NCBI GenBank assembly: GCA_943704525.1
Contig: CALSCQ010000289.1
Coordinates: 1 to 46,683 of the forward strand
DNA from: Pigoraptor vietnamica
Taxonomy: Eukaryota > Opisthokonta > Filasterea
Length of the DNA stretch: 46,683 nt
Direction of reading: 5' to 3'
Below, one piece after another: positions 26,386 to 37,840 of this stretch. The notes under the pieces are model-generated. The model was not told the origin of the DNA. It saw nothing but the letters and a program-made list of their open reading frames with translations, and did not search any database. The stretch's first letter is position 1. The number at the start of each line of letters is the position of its first letter. Made by a program: the position numbers and the translations under genes.

Positions 26386-28155
26386 CGTGCGGCGGACCCT
26401 GCTCCGCTTTCGGATGTCGTCTGAATCCGCCCACTCCTTTCTCTCCTCGCAGTTCACCGCAAGATTAGCACGTACGACTACATTTTGCTGCAGCGGGCGA
26501 AGGAAACGAACGAGGCAGTTGCGCCCGCCAAGCCACCGCACGAGAAGAAGGAGAAGCAGCAGAGGCACAGGTTCAAGGTGCGCCTCTGTTCCGCGCCATT
26601 CGACTGTTGCGTAGTTGCCCTGTGATTGTACGAGACATGGCACAGCGATTTGGTCTAGTCTGTGCACGCTTTGAATGCCGTTCCATTTTTCTCCATCGAA
26701 CAGAACAAGGTCCATCCCGACGACACTGACCTCGAGAGCGGCGAGAGCATTCACTCTGACGAGGACGACGAGTACGAAACCGGCAAGCAACAGGACATCG
26801 AACGTGGCCGCGCGCCGTCGGGCTCCAGCATGGACCGCGCCGGCTCAAGCCTCCACATCCCCGCCGGTGTGGAAGCGGACGTCCTCGATCCTTCCAAGTC
26901 GCGGCCGCCGTCCGTCACGAACGACCCACTGCCCCGCCGACCGCCGACGCAACTACCTCCCCTGCAGGTGCCGCCACGCATGGCGACGAAGAAGAGGGGA
27001 GGCGCGATGGGCGGTCCGCCGCCGGAAATGGTGGAAGCGCAGGACGCGCCGCAGTATGTCGTGCACGCGCTCGTACGCGGGCCGCCTGATCGCGTGCGGC
27101 AGGTGGCTGGGCAGACGGGAGTCGGCACCACGCAGGGCGGATTGCTTGTACCGATGGATGCCGGGGATGGGGGCGGCAACATGCAGCTCGTGCTGGTGCC
27201 AGGCCCTGGGGGTATCCGGACGCCGAGCGACGGGGGTGACGACTACCGGGCACGGCCGCGCGGCGACGACTCGTCGGACGCGGAGTCTGTGGAAGCGGAG
27301 CCGCGCGACCACCACACACGAAGGCAGCGCATGCGGCCGGAAGACATGCAGCTAGTGCCTGTGGGACGCGCGCCAAAGTCGACGCCGTCGCCGGTGGATT
27401 CGCGCGGCCGCAAGCCTTCGAAGCCCATCCGTCGGCTCGTGCTGCCGGACGGCACAACCGCACACATTGACGAAGCGCCGTCGTCGTCTGACACGCGGCC
27501 GCCCGCGCAGGGAGGCGAAGAGGCCCCTGATGGAGCCCAACAGCCGCAGGCTGGCCAACAACCCCTTACGATTGCGCGCGCACGGCGACGGTCGCAGAAG
27601 CAGCAGCAACGCAAGGAAATGGAAGAAGCGCTCAATGCGCAGCTCGCGCAACAGGCCGCCGCGCGCCAGCAACAGATGCTTCAGGCGCAGGAACTCCGGC
27701 GTGCCCAGGAACAGCACATGTCCGCGCGTGCACCGCTCCAACAGTCTGCTGACGAGCAGCCGCAGCAAACGCCGCAACAACAGCGCCCCGAGGGTGCGCC
27801 ACGCGCCCGGAAGACGCTGCGCGACCCCGCGGGTGCGCCGCCGTCGCGACCAGCCTCCGTCAACCGCCGAGAGGAGGCGGAGCTGCCCCCATCGCGACAG
27901 CTCCAAGACGACCCCGACGGACTGCGAAACCACTCGCACGACAGCATTGCCGATGCGATGGACGCGATACCGCCGGCGCCTCCCCCACCGCAGCCGGAGC
28001 GGTCCTCGACGCCGTTTGTGGCGAACCAGAAGCCTCGTGGGATGCCCCTTGGTCCCCTCCCGCCGGTGCCCAGCAAGTTTGCCAGCGTTGTTGGGGGCCC
28101 GCGGGTGCCGCTCGAGCCCATTGTGAACGAGGGCGTGGAAGAGCAGGACGAATGA
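24624..28155 (+). CDS. ZDHHC1: ZDHHC1-like palmitoyltransferase
   Basis: DHHC-type protein S-acyltransferase that attaches palmitate to cysteines of target proteins at ER/endomembranes. Seven exons in phase: 24624-24767, 25131-25297, 25551-25652, 25787-25893, 26110-26235, 26453-26577 and 26704-28155, giving 740 residues. The start has [16 protein letters not shown], nearly the ZDHHC1/11 N-terminus, then TM1 and TM2. The zinc-binding cysteine-rich domain runs from [10 protein letters not shown] through [11 protein letters not shown] to the catalytic [20 protein letters not shown]3 and TM4 follow, then [10 protein letters not shown]. The last ~480 residues are disordered and rich in Pro, Gln and Arg. 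The donor of exon 1 (GTCGTA) is non-ideal; an alternative at 24870 would add about 34 residues. Confidence 0.92.
24881..24940 (+). repeat. (TC)30 tract in ZDHHC intron 1
   Basis: Sixty uninterrupted bases of TC on the sense strand, 190 bp before the exon 2 acceptor. A pure homopurine/homopyrimidine mirror repeat of this kind can form triplex DNA. Confidence 0.95.
26333..26383 (+). repeat. (CA)n microsatellite in ZDHHC intron 5
   Basis: About 25 CA units, preceded by a longer degenerate CA-rich stretch from 26280, between exons ending at 26235 and starting at 26453. Confidence 0.95.
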
Positions 28156-28707
28156 GCGAGGGTGGGCGGAGCGTGAGCGAAGCGGAAGGCTGCGTGCGCT
28201 GTGCCGGACACTGCGCTCGCGGTTTCCTGCTATTCTCTCCACGGCGTGTTGTATAATGTTTGTGTGTTTTGCCGCTAGCGTTTGCGTGGGTGCGTTGCGC
28301 GCGTGTGCGCTGTCAAATACATCGTTTGCCGTTACGCTTCAGATTCTTCCTCGGCCACAATGTGGAACTGAGCACTATTCGCGGGCACAAGCAAACACAA
28401 CAGACGCAAAGTGAGATCTGACGCACACCACTGCGCGCTCATTCCAAAAACGCTCTCGCCTCCCCTTCGGAGCTGCATTTCTCGCTTCAAGCGCGCCAAA
28501 CACACCACACGCACGCTCGCGCGGCACCAAGGGACCCATTCCCTCGTCACTACCAACCGCAATTCACGCGCCCCATAGCACCGCTCTCCGTTGCGAACGA
28601 AGAGCGCATGCGCACGCACGCACACATACAAGAAAAACCCTCCAACACGACGCTGGAGATCAAAATTCACGACAGCACTATACACAGGACGCAAGCAAGG
28701 GACAAGC
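28156..28707. other. Intergenic, ZDHHC1-like and NDUFS6 3' ends
   Basis: 552 bp between convergent genes. Probable 3' UTRs; AATACATCG at 28317 and a TATAATG at 28252 are the only A-rich points on the plus strand. No protein or RNA gene recognised. Confidence 0.4.
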
Positions 28708-29441
28708 TCAGTGGTGGTGGTCGTCCTTCTCGAACCGAAGGCCGCAATAGCCGCACGCTTGGGGTCCGGGCTTGTCCTACGGTGCGAATACGACACGTGA
28801 GGAAAAATTCTAAAGCAGTGTGTATGGCCATTGAGAGTGGCACGCAGCGCAACCCCTCTGCCGCATCCCTTTCCCATTCACTCACGCACAAGCAGCAGGA
28901 ATACATCAGTGCGACTCTTGCAAACCGCAGCACTCACAAGGTTGATGTAAATCTTCGGGTGGCCAAGAGCGCCGCCGCCTGAGTTCGCAAATGTGAACGG
29001 GCAATTAGCAACGGAGTCCGTGAGACGAGGTGTAGGGACATGCACGCACAAGCGCCGCACTCTCACCGCCGTCGCAAGCCACTACGCGCGTGTGGACCTT
29101 CTTGGGGGGGATGGCGTTGATGAGATCCATCGCAGGATGAGGGTTCACCTGCGACGAACGACGGTCGATGAGTTGCCGTGTGCCGAGACAGAGAAAAGGT
29201 GTTAATAAAGACGGGAAGAATACAACACCGAGGCAAAACAGGACACACAAAGAGTTCAAAACATCAGCAAGCCACGCACCTCTTTGACCCTATCGATAAA
29301 GCGCGCATCGCGCACATCCTTCTGCTCGCGCGGAACAGCCAAGGGGGAAGCGCCGCGCGTCGCAATATCGCTCGAAAACCGCGCGCACACGACGGGTCGG
29401 AATGCGCGAATGGCAAGGCCGCGCATCACGACAGACGCCAT
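28708..29441 (-). CDS. NDUFS6: NDUFS6, zinc-binding subunit of complex I
   Basis: Mitochondrial NADH:ubiquinone oxidoreductase 13-kDa A subunit, matrix arm. Four exons in phase: 29280-29441, 29067-29148, 28938-28978 and 28708-28776, giving 117 residues. The N-terminus (residues 1-~28, Arg-rich, no acidic residues before ~25) looks like a mitochondrial presequence. RDARFIDRVKEVN, then [20 protein letters not shown] and finally CGYCGLRFEKDDHHH match the family including the C-x8-H...C-x2-C zinc ligands and the poly-His end. The zinc ligands are spread over exons 2, 3 and 4. Exon 3 is only 41 nt and exon 4 only 69 nt, so simple frame scanning misses the gene's end. Divergent from DPM1, 328 bp apart. 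Confidence 0.94.
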
Positions 29442-31395
<1,954 letters not shown>

Positions 31396-31606
31396 GCCTC
31401 GGGCGAAGAAGACATTTGCCTCACGCTGACCAATCCATGACAAAAGACGTACTCGTCCAAACGCACCACACAAAAACACACACGTGAACATAGTCACCCA
31501 CGCACACTTGCACCACACGTCTGAGGAAATCGGGCGGGTCTGCCCCATCTCCTTTATTCCCTCGGAACGAGAGACATTCGTCGGTGTACGTGTGGCAAGC
31601 AGCCGC

Positions 31607-32669
31607 TTAGGCCGTCGTCTGGTCCCACGTCTGGGCCGAAGCATCCCAGTTCTGCGTGTCCGCAGCGCCCCAGTCGCCACCGGCCTGCACGGGACGCACC
31701 AGGCACTCGCGTCAACAACGCTTATCCAAGCAAACACTTGCTCATAAGGCATCGAAGCGACGGGGACCAATGCAGGCGCGCAGCAGACAAAAAGACTCCA
31801 AAACGGCACAGGACAAAGCGCACGGCGTCGTTTGCACGCACCTCAGGAGCACCCTCGACGGGGGCGGCGACGTCCCACTGCGCGGCGGGGGCGCCAAAGT
31901 TCTCGCCCTCGGCGGGCTTGGCGGCGGCCTCCTCCTTCTCGGCCTCCTCGGGGTCGCGGTAGAAGTAGAGGTCGGGCATCACCTCCCACGGCTGGTTGCG
32001 GGCGATCGTCCCGCGGAGGCGGAGAACCTCGCGCGCGAGCAGCCACCACATGAGGCCGATCGAGTGGACGCTCTTGTTGTTGCAGGGGATGGCAACGTCG
32101 ACGTAGCGGAGGGGCGAGTCAGAGTCGCAGAAGGCGATCGTGGGGATGTTGACGTACGACGCCTCGCGAATGGGCTGGTGGTCCGTGCGGGGGTCCGTGA
32201 GGATGAGAAGGCGGGGCTCCTTGAACGCGGCCTGGATCTGGTTGGTGAACGTGCCGGGCGTGAAGCGGCCGGCGATGGCGTTCGCGCCAGTGTGGCCGGC
32301 GAACTTGAGGACGGCGCGCTGGCCAAAGGGGCGAGCCGAGATGCAGCAAATGTCGGCCGGGTTCTCAATGGCGACAATGATGCGCGCGGCGAGCACGAGC
32401 TTCTCCCACGTCTTGTGAAGGTTCAGAATGTGCAGACCGTCCGGGCGGCGCTTGTAGACGTACTGCTCCATCTGGAAGTCGACATTCTTCGTGCCCATGT
32501 GGACCTGCATCAAGGTGCATGGAGCGAGGGTGAGCACAATTGTCCCTCGTGTCTGCAGCGGGGTGTCTCCGCGATGCACGCAGGGCGTTCGCTAGTTTCT
32601 CACCTGGGCAGCGAGGAGCTTCTGGATGTCGTCCTCAGTAGGAGCGAGAATGCTGTGACCCCCTGACAT
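31607..32669 (-). CDS. RPSA: 40S ribosomal protein SA (uS2)
   Basis: Small-subunit ribosomal protein uS2 (laminin-receptor type). Three exons in phase: 32604-32669, 31842-32504 and 31607-31684, giving 268 residues. Seen: [54 protein letters not shown] and [17 protein letters not shown], all typical of eukaryotic uS2. The C-terminal tail, mostly in the last exon, has acidic tryptophan repeats ([19 protein letters not shown]) as in animal RPSA. The 212-bp gap to DPM1 (convergent) is short. Its introns (99 and 157 bp) were checked for box C/D snoRNA motifs by eye and none stood out. Confidence 0.97.
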
Positions 32670-33386
32670 CTTCGATGTTGTCGCAAGAGTTACGGTGGAC
32701 AACGAACTGCAGAGCGAGCACAACCAACGACGATTCAGCCAATAGTGCGTTACGACCTGAATCAAACCAGAACAGACCCAACACACTCCCGCCTCATGCA
32801 CACACACGCACGCCCGCCGCGCGCCCAATCGAGTGCTTTCGTCTAAAGGGTCCGCGCCGCGGCCATCCCATCTTCATATGCACGGCCAACTGCAAACTAA
32901 TTGCCTCCATCCATCGCCATTACGCCCGAGCGAAAAATGCGATGCCACACCTTTCAGACGCCGTGTAGGGGACGTCAGTCGCAATCGTGCAAGAAAGAGG
33001 AAGAAGCCGATGGCTGCGATGGGGGGATGCGCTTTGAAGCGGCTGGGGATGCGGCAGAGGAGAGGGATGGAGCGACTGTGCTGGGAGACACAACGTGCAG
33101 TGAGGCAAAAATTTACTTAATTTCCATCGGTGCATTCTCATACAAATGCTGTAATACACAAATTTATCAAATGAAAGTGGCGAATGAAAAAATAGACTTT
33201 TCTTTTATAAACCAAATAACCGCATAGAGTAGAATAACGAAAACAACATGGTTCATCCGGGGTGGTGCGCACAAGGCCGTGCACCGGCAACAGCTGACCG
33301 ACGCGAGAGCCTTCACACAGTGTACTTCTCCCAACACCGTCTCAGTCTCGGAGAGGGCGGCGAGTGTCAGGGGCGAGGACGCAAAC
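32670..33386. promoter_or_regulatory. Divergent promoter, RPSA / DAD1, with AT-rich island
   Basis: 717 bp between opposite starts. Positions ~33108-33245 are AT-rich; TATAAA lies at 33206-33211 about 175 bp upstream of the DAD1 ATG. Half-CRE GACGTCAG lies near 32971. Unlike the other divergent regions, no CACGTG was seen. Confidence 0.5.
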
Positions 33387-34119
33387 ATGAGCACACAGGT
33401 TGATTTTTCGAAGGCGCTCGACCGCTTTCTCAGCGAGTACAAGGCGCGCACGCCCCAGCTTCTCAAGCTGATTGACGCCTATCTCGTCTACGTGCTCCTG
33501 ACGGGCATCTTCCAGTTTGTGTACTGCTGCCTCGTCGGCACGTTTCCCTTCAACTCGTTCCTGTCCGGATTCATCTCGACTGTTGGCACGTTTGTGCTCA
33601 CAGGTACGTTCCCGAGGATCAATTTATTTTGGCGTGCCGACGTAGTTTGCTATTCGCACCGTGTATTACCATTACGCGTTGGTGTGAAATGTGTGTGTAT
33701 GCAAGTGAGTGTGAGCTGTGACTGTGAGCTGTGTGTGCTGTGCTGTGTGCGCGCAGTGTCGCTGCCTACGGTGTGTACCGGAACGGCTTCAAGCCCAATG
33801 TGCTGCGTACGCTTGCTGTTGTATAAGAGGCATGTTGTCGTATGTCTTTTCTCCGTACTTGCGTTAGCAAGGCGCTTAATTTATTTGCCACTGTACTTCG
33901 TCTTCGATGCGACTTCTGGGCTGTTATGTGCTGTGCGTTTGGCTATAACGTTGGATTAGGTAACGTTCAGGCTCTGATGGTGCATCTTCTGCAGCCTGCC
34001 TCCGAATTCAGGCGAACCCCGCGAATGAATTCAAGGGCATCTCGGTCGAGCGGGCTTTTGCCGACTATCTCTTCTGCAACTTTGTGCTCCATCTCGTCGT
34101 GATGAACTTCCTCGGTTGA
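33387..34119 (+). CDS. DAD1: DAD1/OST2 subunit of oligosaccharyltransferase
   Basis: Small membrane subunit of the ER oligosaccharyltransferase that transfers the dolichol-linked glycan to Asn. Two exons in phase: 33387-33603 and 33995-34119, giving 113 residues, exactly the human length. Exon 1 has [20 protein letters not shown] and [19 protein letters not shown]. Exon 2 has [25 protein letters not shown] and the end HLVVMNFLG. Three membrane segments are expected. The 391-bp intron contains an unexplained coding-like stretch (see findings). The gene stands between RPSA and the PKA regulatory subunit, two genes away from DPM1, which feeds the same glycosylation pathway. Confidence 0.97.
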
Positions 34120-34969
34120 GGATGCGAGCGCTTTGACCCATTCGACACACACACACACCTTACAACACTCTCGCTCTCTGCGTGCGCGTGCTTGCGCGGG
34201 TCCCTTTCGCTCGCGTGCGGCCGTATGAAGAACATGTACATTTTCTCGATACTGTTTTGATTTGGTAGCGCGCTTTGTATTATATTTCGGCTGGATCCAG
34301 GTTCTTATATGACCAACACAACAGACCAAAAAAAAAAAAGGAAGGAGCGTTCCCCAAAAGGTCAGCTCCTCCCCTTTTTCAAAAATATCGAGACGGGGGG
34401 ACCAGTCTTACGTCGCCGCGTGGACGACGGCCCCTTTGTCACAGACAAACTCAAATCCAACTGCGATGCACCCACGGCAACGTCGCTCGATGGCCGCGCA
34501 ATCGCACGCACTTGTGGGATCACAAATCGGGAACCCCCACCATAGACCCAACACTATGCAATTCTGTCACTATGCTATACATACGTGCACAGTTGAGACG
34601 GGCTAAGAACTTCCCGCGAATGCACCCAGGAGCTAATGACGGAGCGGTAAGGTTAGGTGCCATCATGACCCCTTTTTTTCATATAAGAAGTGAATGACCA
34701 TAAGCTCCTAACGGCGTGACTTCCAAGACAGGTCACAGAGTCGTTCCGCGTATCGCAAACACAAAATCGTATTCAACAATGTTCCGGAACGCCGACAGAT
34801 CCTTTACTTGGAGAGAGCAGATAGCCCAGACGACAGGAAAACGACACCATCAACACAAAAACGCGCTTACAGCAGTGCCATTCCACGTGGCAACGTTGCT
34901 CTATGTTCTGCGCCGCCGCGACGCGCCCAATTAACCAGCCCGCACCACACTACCCCCATCAATCCAGCC
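34120..34969. other. Intergenic, DAD1 and PKA-R 3' ends
   Basis: 850 bp between convergent genes. Contains an A12 run at 34328, T-runs at 34374 and 34673, and a short inverted pair AGGAGCTAA (34629) / TAAGCTCCT (34703). Composition is less GC-biased than the genes. A 78-codon plus-strand frame starting at 34309 begins with a Lys-rich run and matches nothing I know. It could be a decayed insertion, but no terminal repeats or target duplication were found. Confidence 0.35.
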
Positions 34970-36928
34970 TCACACGACCAGCTGAATGTAGCTGTTGTAC
35001 GCCGCAATGTTGCGGCGAAGAATGTTCTCGACCGGGCCAAGCACGCGCTCGAAGCGGCCGCGGTCCAGCTTCACCGTCTTCAGCGTGCCCTCGGCCGTGA
35101 TGGTCGCGGCGCGCGGGCGGTTCGTAAGGAGCGCAATCTCGCCTGTTGCAAGGACAGTCAAGCATCAGTGATGTGGCATAGAAGCAACGAACAAGGAACG
35201 AAGGAGAAACAGAGCTGCGATGTGATTGGTGAATGTGCAGCTCATACCGAAGTAGTCCGAGGGCCCGAGGCGGCCGACGACAACTGGCGCATCCGTGGGC
35301 GTCTTGCGCTGCGTTACTGTCGCGCGACCCTGCGCATGTAGAACAACCCACGTCAATCGAGTGTGACACACACGAATGTAGAACATAAGCCAATCAATCG
35401 AGTGCGTCACATGCCAACACTCCGATCACACGCTACAAAGTTGCCTCAAGACGCACCACAACTCGAACCCACCTCCACAATGATGTAGAAGTCGTTGCCC
35501 TCATCGCCCTGGCGCACGACCTCCTCGCCGTTCTCAAACGTCGCGGGTTCAAGCGCATCGGCCACCGTGAGACGCTCCCACTTGTCGACGGACTCTGTGT
35601 CGTGCAAAAACGCGGACGGTCACATCTTCAGCTGGCGCCCGAAATGCAATCTCCATAACACTTTCGCTATAAGAGATCGAGTTACCAGCGATACTTACGA
35701 AGGATGGGGACGCGCTCGAGGAAACCCTCGTACATCTTGCGCTTCCTGAGCGTGTTGCCCATGAGAATGCGTCGGTACGAGTCGCGGTCGATGGCCCAGA
35801 GGCGCACGTCCGTCTTGGCCTGAATATGGCGACGCAAGTCGTAAGCATCCCGTCGAATATAATCGAGATCCCCCACAGCGCCTTCAATAACGACCGCACG
35901 GACATACCAACCACGCACATACCAACCACGCACATAACAACAGCGACTGCGAGTGCGTACCCTGATGGTGGCCGCGCGGGGCGTGCCGTAGATGAGAGCG
36001 AGCTCGCCGAAAGATCCTCCCTCGCCAATCGTGTTGACCAGGCGCGGCGCCTCCCCCGAGTTCGACACCCACACCGTGACCTCACCGACATCAATCACGT
36101 AGAAATTGTCACCCTCGTCGCCTGCACGCCGATACACGCATGAGTGTGCGCCTAAACGCCGCAGCACACGGAAACCGGCGAATCAATCAGACGCAGCAAT
36201 TGCAACGCACCCTGCTGGATGATCGTGTCCCCAGCGTTAAACTTGATCAGGTCCATCGCGTCGAACATCTCGCTCCGCTCGTCGTCGTCGAGGTGCGAGA
36301 AGAGAATGTTCTTGGCCATGGCCTTCTGGAGGGCCGCCATTGTCTTGTAGTCCTTCGGGATCACCTTCTTCACGTAGCTCGTCGCCTCCTCCTCTGTCAT
36401 GACAGACGCGCTCACGGCGCCGCGTCGGCGAATGGCTTCGGGCGGCGGGTGCGAGGGGCCGGCGTCGCGCGCGGGCTCGTCGTGATCGGCCGTCTCCTCC
36501 TCCTCGTTGTCTTCCTCGTGCTCCTCTTCCTCGGGCTCGATGACCTCGTCTTTGCCCGTCCCAAAGCTCACGTGGCGCTCCTGATGGAATGTTCAACAGG
36601 GCTTGAGCACAAGGCGACAAATCCAACAGATTGCAACTGACCGATGCACACAGTAAAACCGACGGTCCTATAAAGACAATGTGAACCCCAAACTACACAA
36701 GCGGCACCCGACAGTAAACAGAGAGAAACTAACCTGGTGCGGGGCGGTCGCAAACGCGCTTCCATAGCCGCTCTTCGAGTGGAGCGAGTTGAGATAGGCG
36801 CGGATGTACTCGAGCGGGTTCGCGGGCTTATCAACGCACACGTGAACGAGAATGTCCTTGAGCAGCGCCTGGACATTGTGCTTTGCCAGGTACTCCTGCA
36901 GTTCGCGCTCCTCGTCCGTAGGCGCCAT
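34970..36928 (-). CDS. PRKAR1A: cAMP-dependent protein kinase regulatory subunit, type I-like
   Basis: Binds and inhibits the PKA catalytic subunit until cAMP is bound. Seven exons in phase: 36734-36928, 36211-36580, 35961-36121, 35699-35819, 35473-35594, 35248-35329 and 34970-35142, giving 342 residues. Order: N-terminal docking/dimerisation helices ([20 protein letters not shown]); an acidic Glu-rich linker; inhibitor site RRRGAVSAS, with Ala at the phospho-acceptor position, i.e. type I pseudosubstrate; two cyclic-nucleotide domains with phosphate-binding cassettes [16 protein letters not shown] and [16 protein letters not shown], both keeping the key Glu and Arg. [20 protein letters not shown] and [13 protein letters not shown] are near-identical to animal RI. 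Symbol by similarity to RI-alpha. A 17-bp tandem repeat lies in intron 3. Confidence 0.95.
35890..35940 (-). repeat. Short tandem repeat in PKA-R intron 3
   Basis: Three near copies of a 17-bp unit (CATACCAACCACGCA and variants on the plus strand) within the 141-bp intron between exons at 35961-36121 and 35699-35819. Confidence 0.75.
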
Positions 36929-37840
36929 CTCTTCGTGCAGGTGGATTCAACTACGCGCGCGCGCTTTTGCCAAGTTTCGCAACCCTCCTTGTGCACTTCA
37001 CGCACTGCGCCGCACGCACGCCGACCGAAAGACAGGCGCCGTCGTCCCTCTGGACCGAGAATGCCAACAGCGCAACTCGAATGAGAGGATTGGCCACACC
37101 ACCGCCTCGTGTGGAGCAATCTACCGATCAACAGACGTGAGAATGAGGAACGCAGTAGCAATAACCCTCCGAAATAACAAGGTGGAGGTGAGAAGCCGAG
37201 AGAGAGCAAGCCTGAGAGAGAGAGAGGCGAGAGAGAGAGAGGCGAGAGAGAGAGAGGAGACTGCCCCCACAACAACACAGCCGAAAGCCGTGCTCGATTT
37301 ATTTTGCATTTCGCCTTTGTATGAAAAATGTACCGCGGCGCGCATTTATTATTCGGGTTAAATGAAAACCTGTGCCGTCATTGTGATATTACGTACTAGT
37401 GTCGTCATAAATAAGATGATGTGTTGATGACGCCATTAGTAATTTAGATCACGTGATTGCCGGCGTCGTTTTTTTCTTTTCAGTTTTCGAGTGCTTGGGC
37501 GTGTGAACGGCCTATTTTTTTTCGCACTCCATCCGAAAACGCTCAACACACGACGCACAGAAGCTGCCCTCTCTTCCCGATGTATCTACGCACTCTCTCG
37601 CCATCTCCCCGCTCATAAGTGTCAAGTGTCCGTGATATTTGGTGACCTGTGCTTGCGTCTGAATTTGGATGTCTGAGTGATTAGCACACACGCGCTGAAT
37701 GGGCGAGCGGCGTTGAAAACGGTTGTGCTGCGGCCATGCGGTCGTCCTGCATGCGTCTGGCACCCTGAAACGGGTGCGCAGTGTATAGTAACGTCGGAGC
37801 ACGATCGTGGAACGTTTGCGACATCACGCGCAATTCAGCC
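36929..37840. promoter_or_regulatory. Divergent promoter, PKA-R / AMFR, with AT-rich island
   Basis: 912 bp between opposite starts. A (GA)-rich tract with GAGAGAGAGAGGC units runs 37190-37260. Positions ~37296-37480 are AT-rich. TCACGTGA is at 37449-37456 and a CRE/AP-1-like TGATGACG near 37425. No coding potential recognised. Confidence 0.5.

Noticed and set aside
27352-28242. 296-residue minus-strand frame
   Set aside because: Antisense to the disordered ZDHHC tail; Leu/Arg-rich shadow of a GC-rich coding exon.
34309-34545. 78-codon frame between DAD1 and PKA-R
   Set aside because: No recognisable domain, starts in a poly-A run, no splice partners found.
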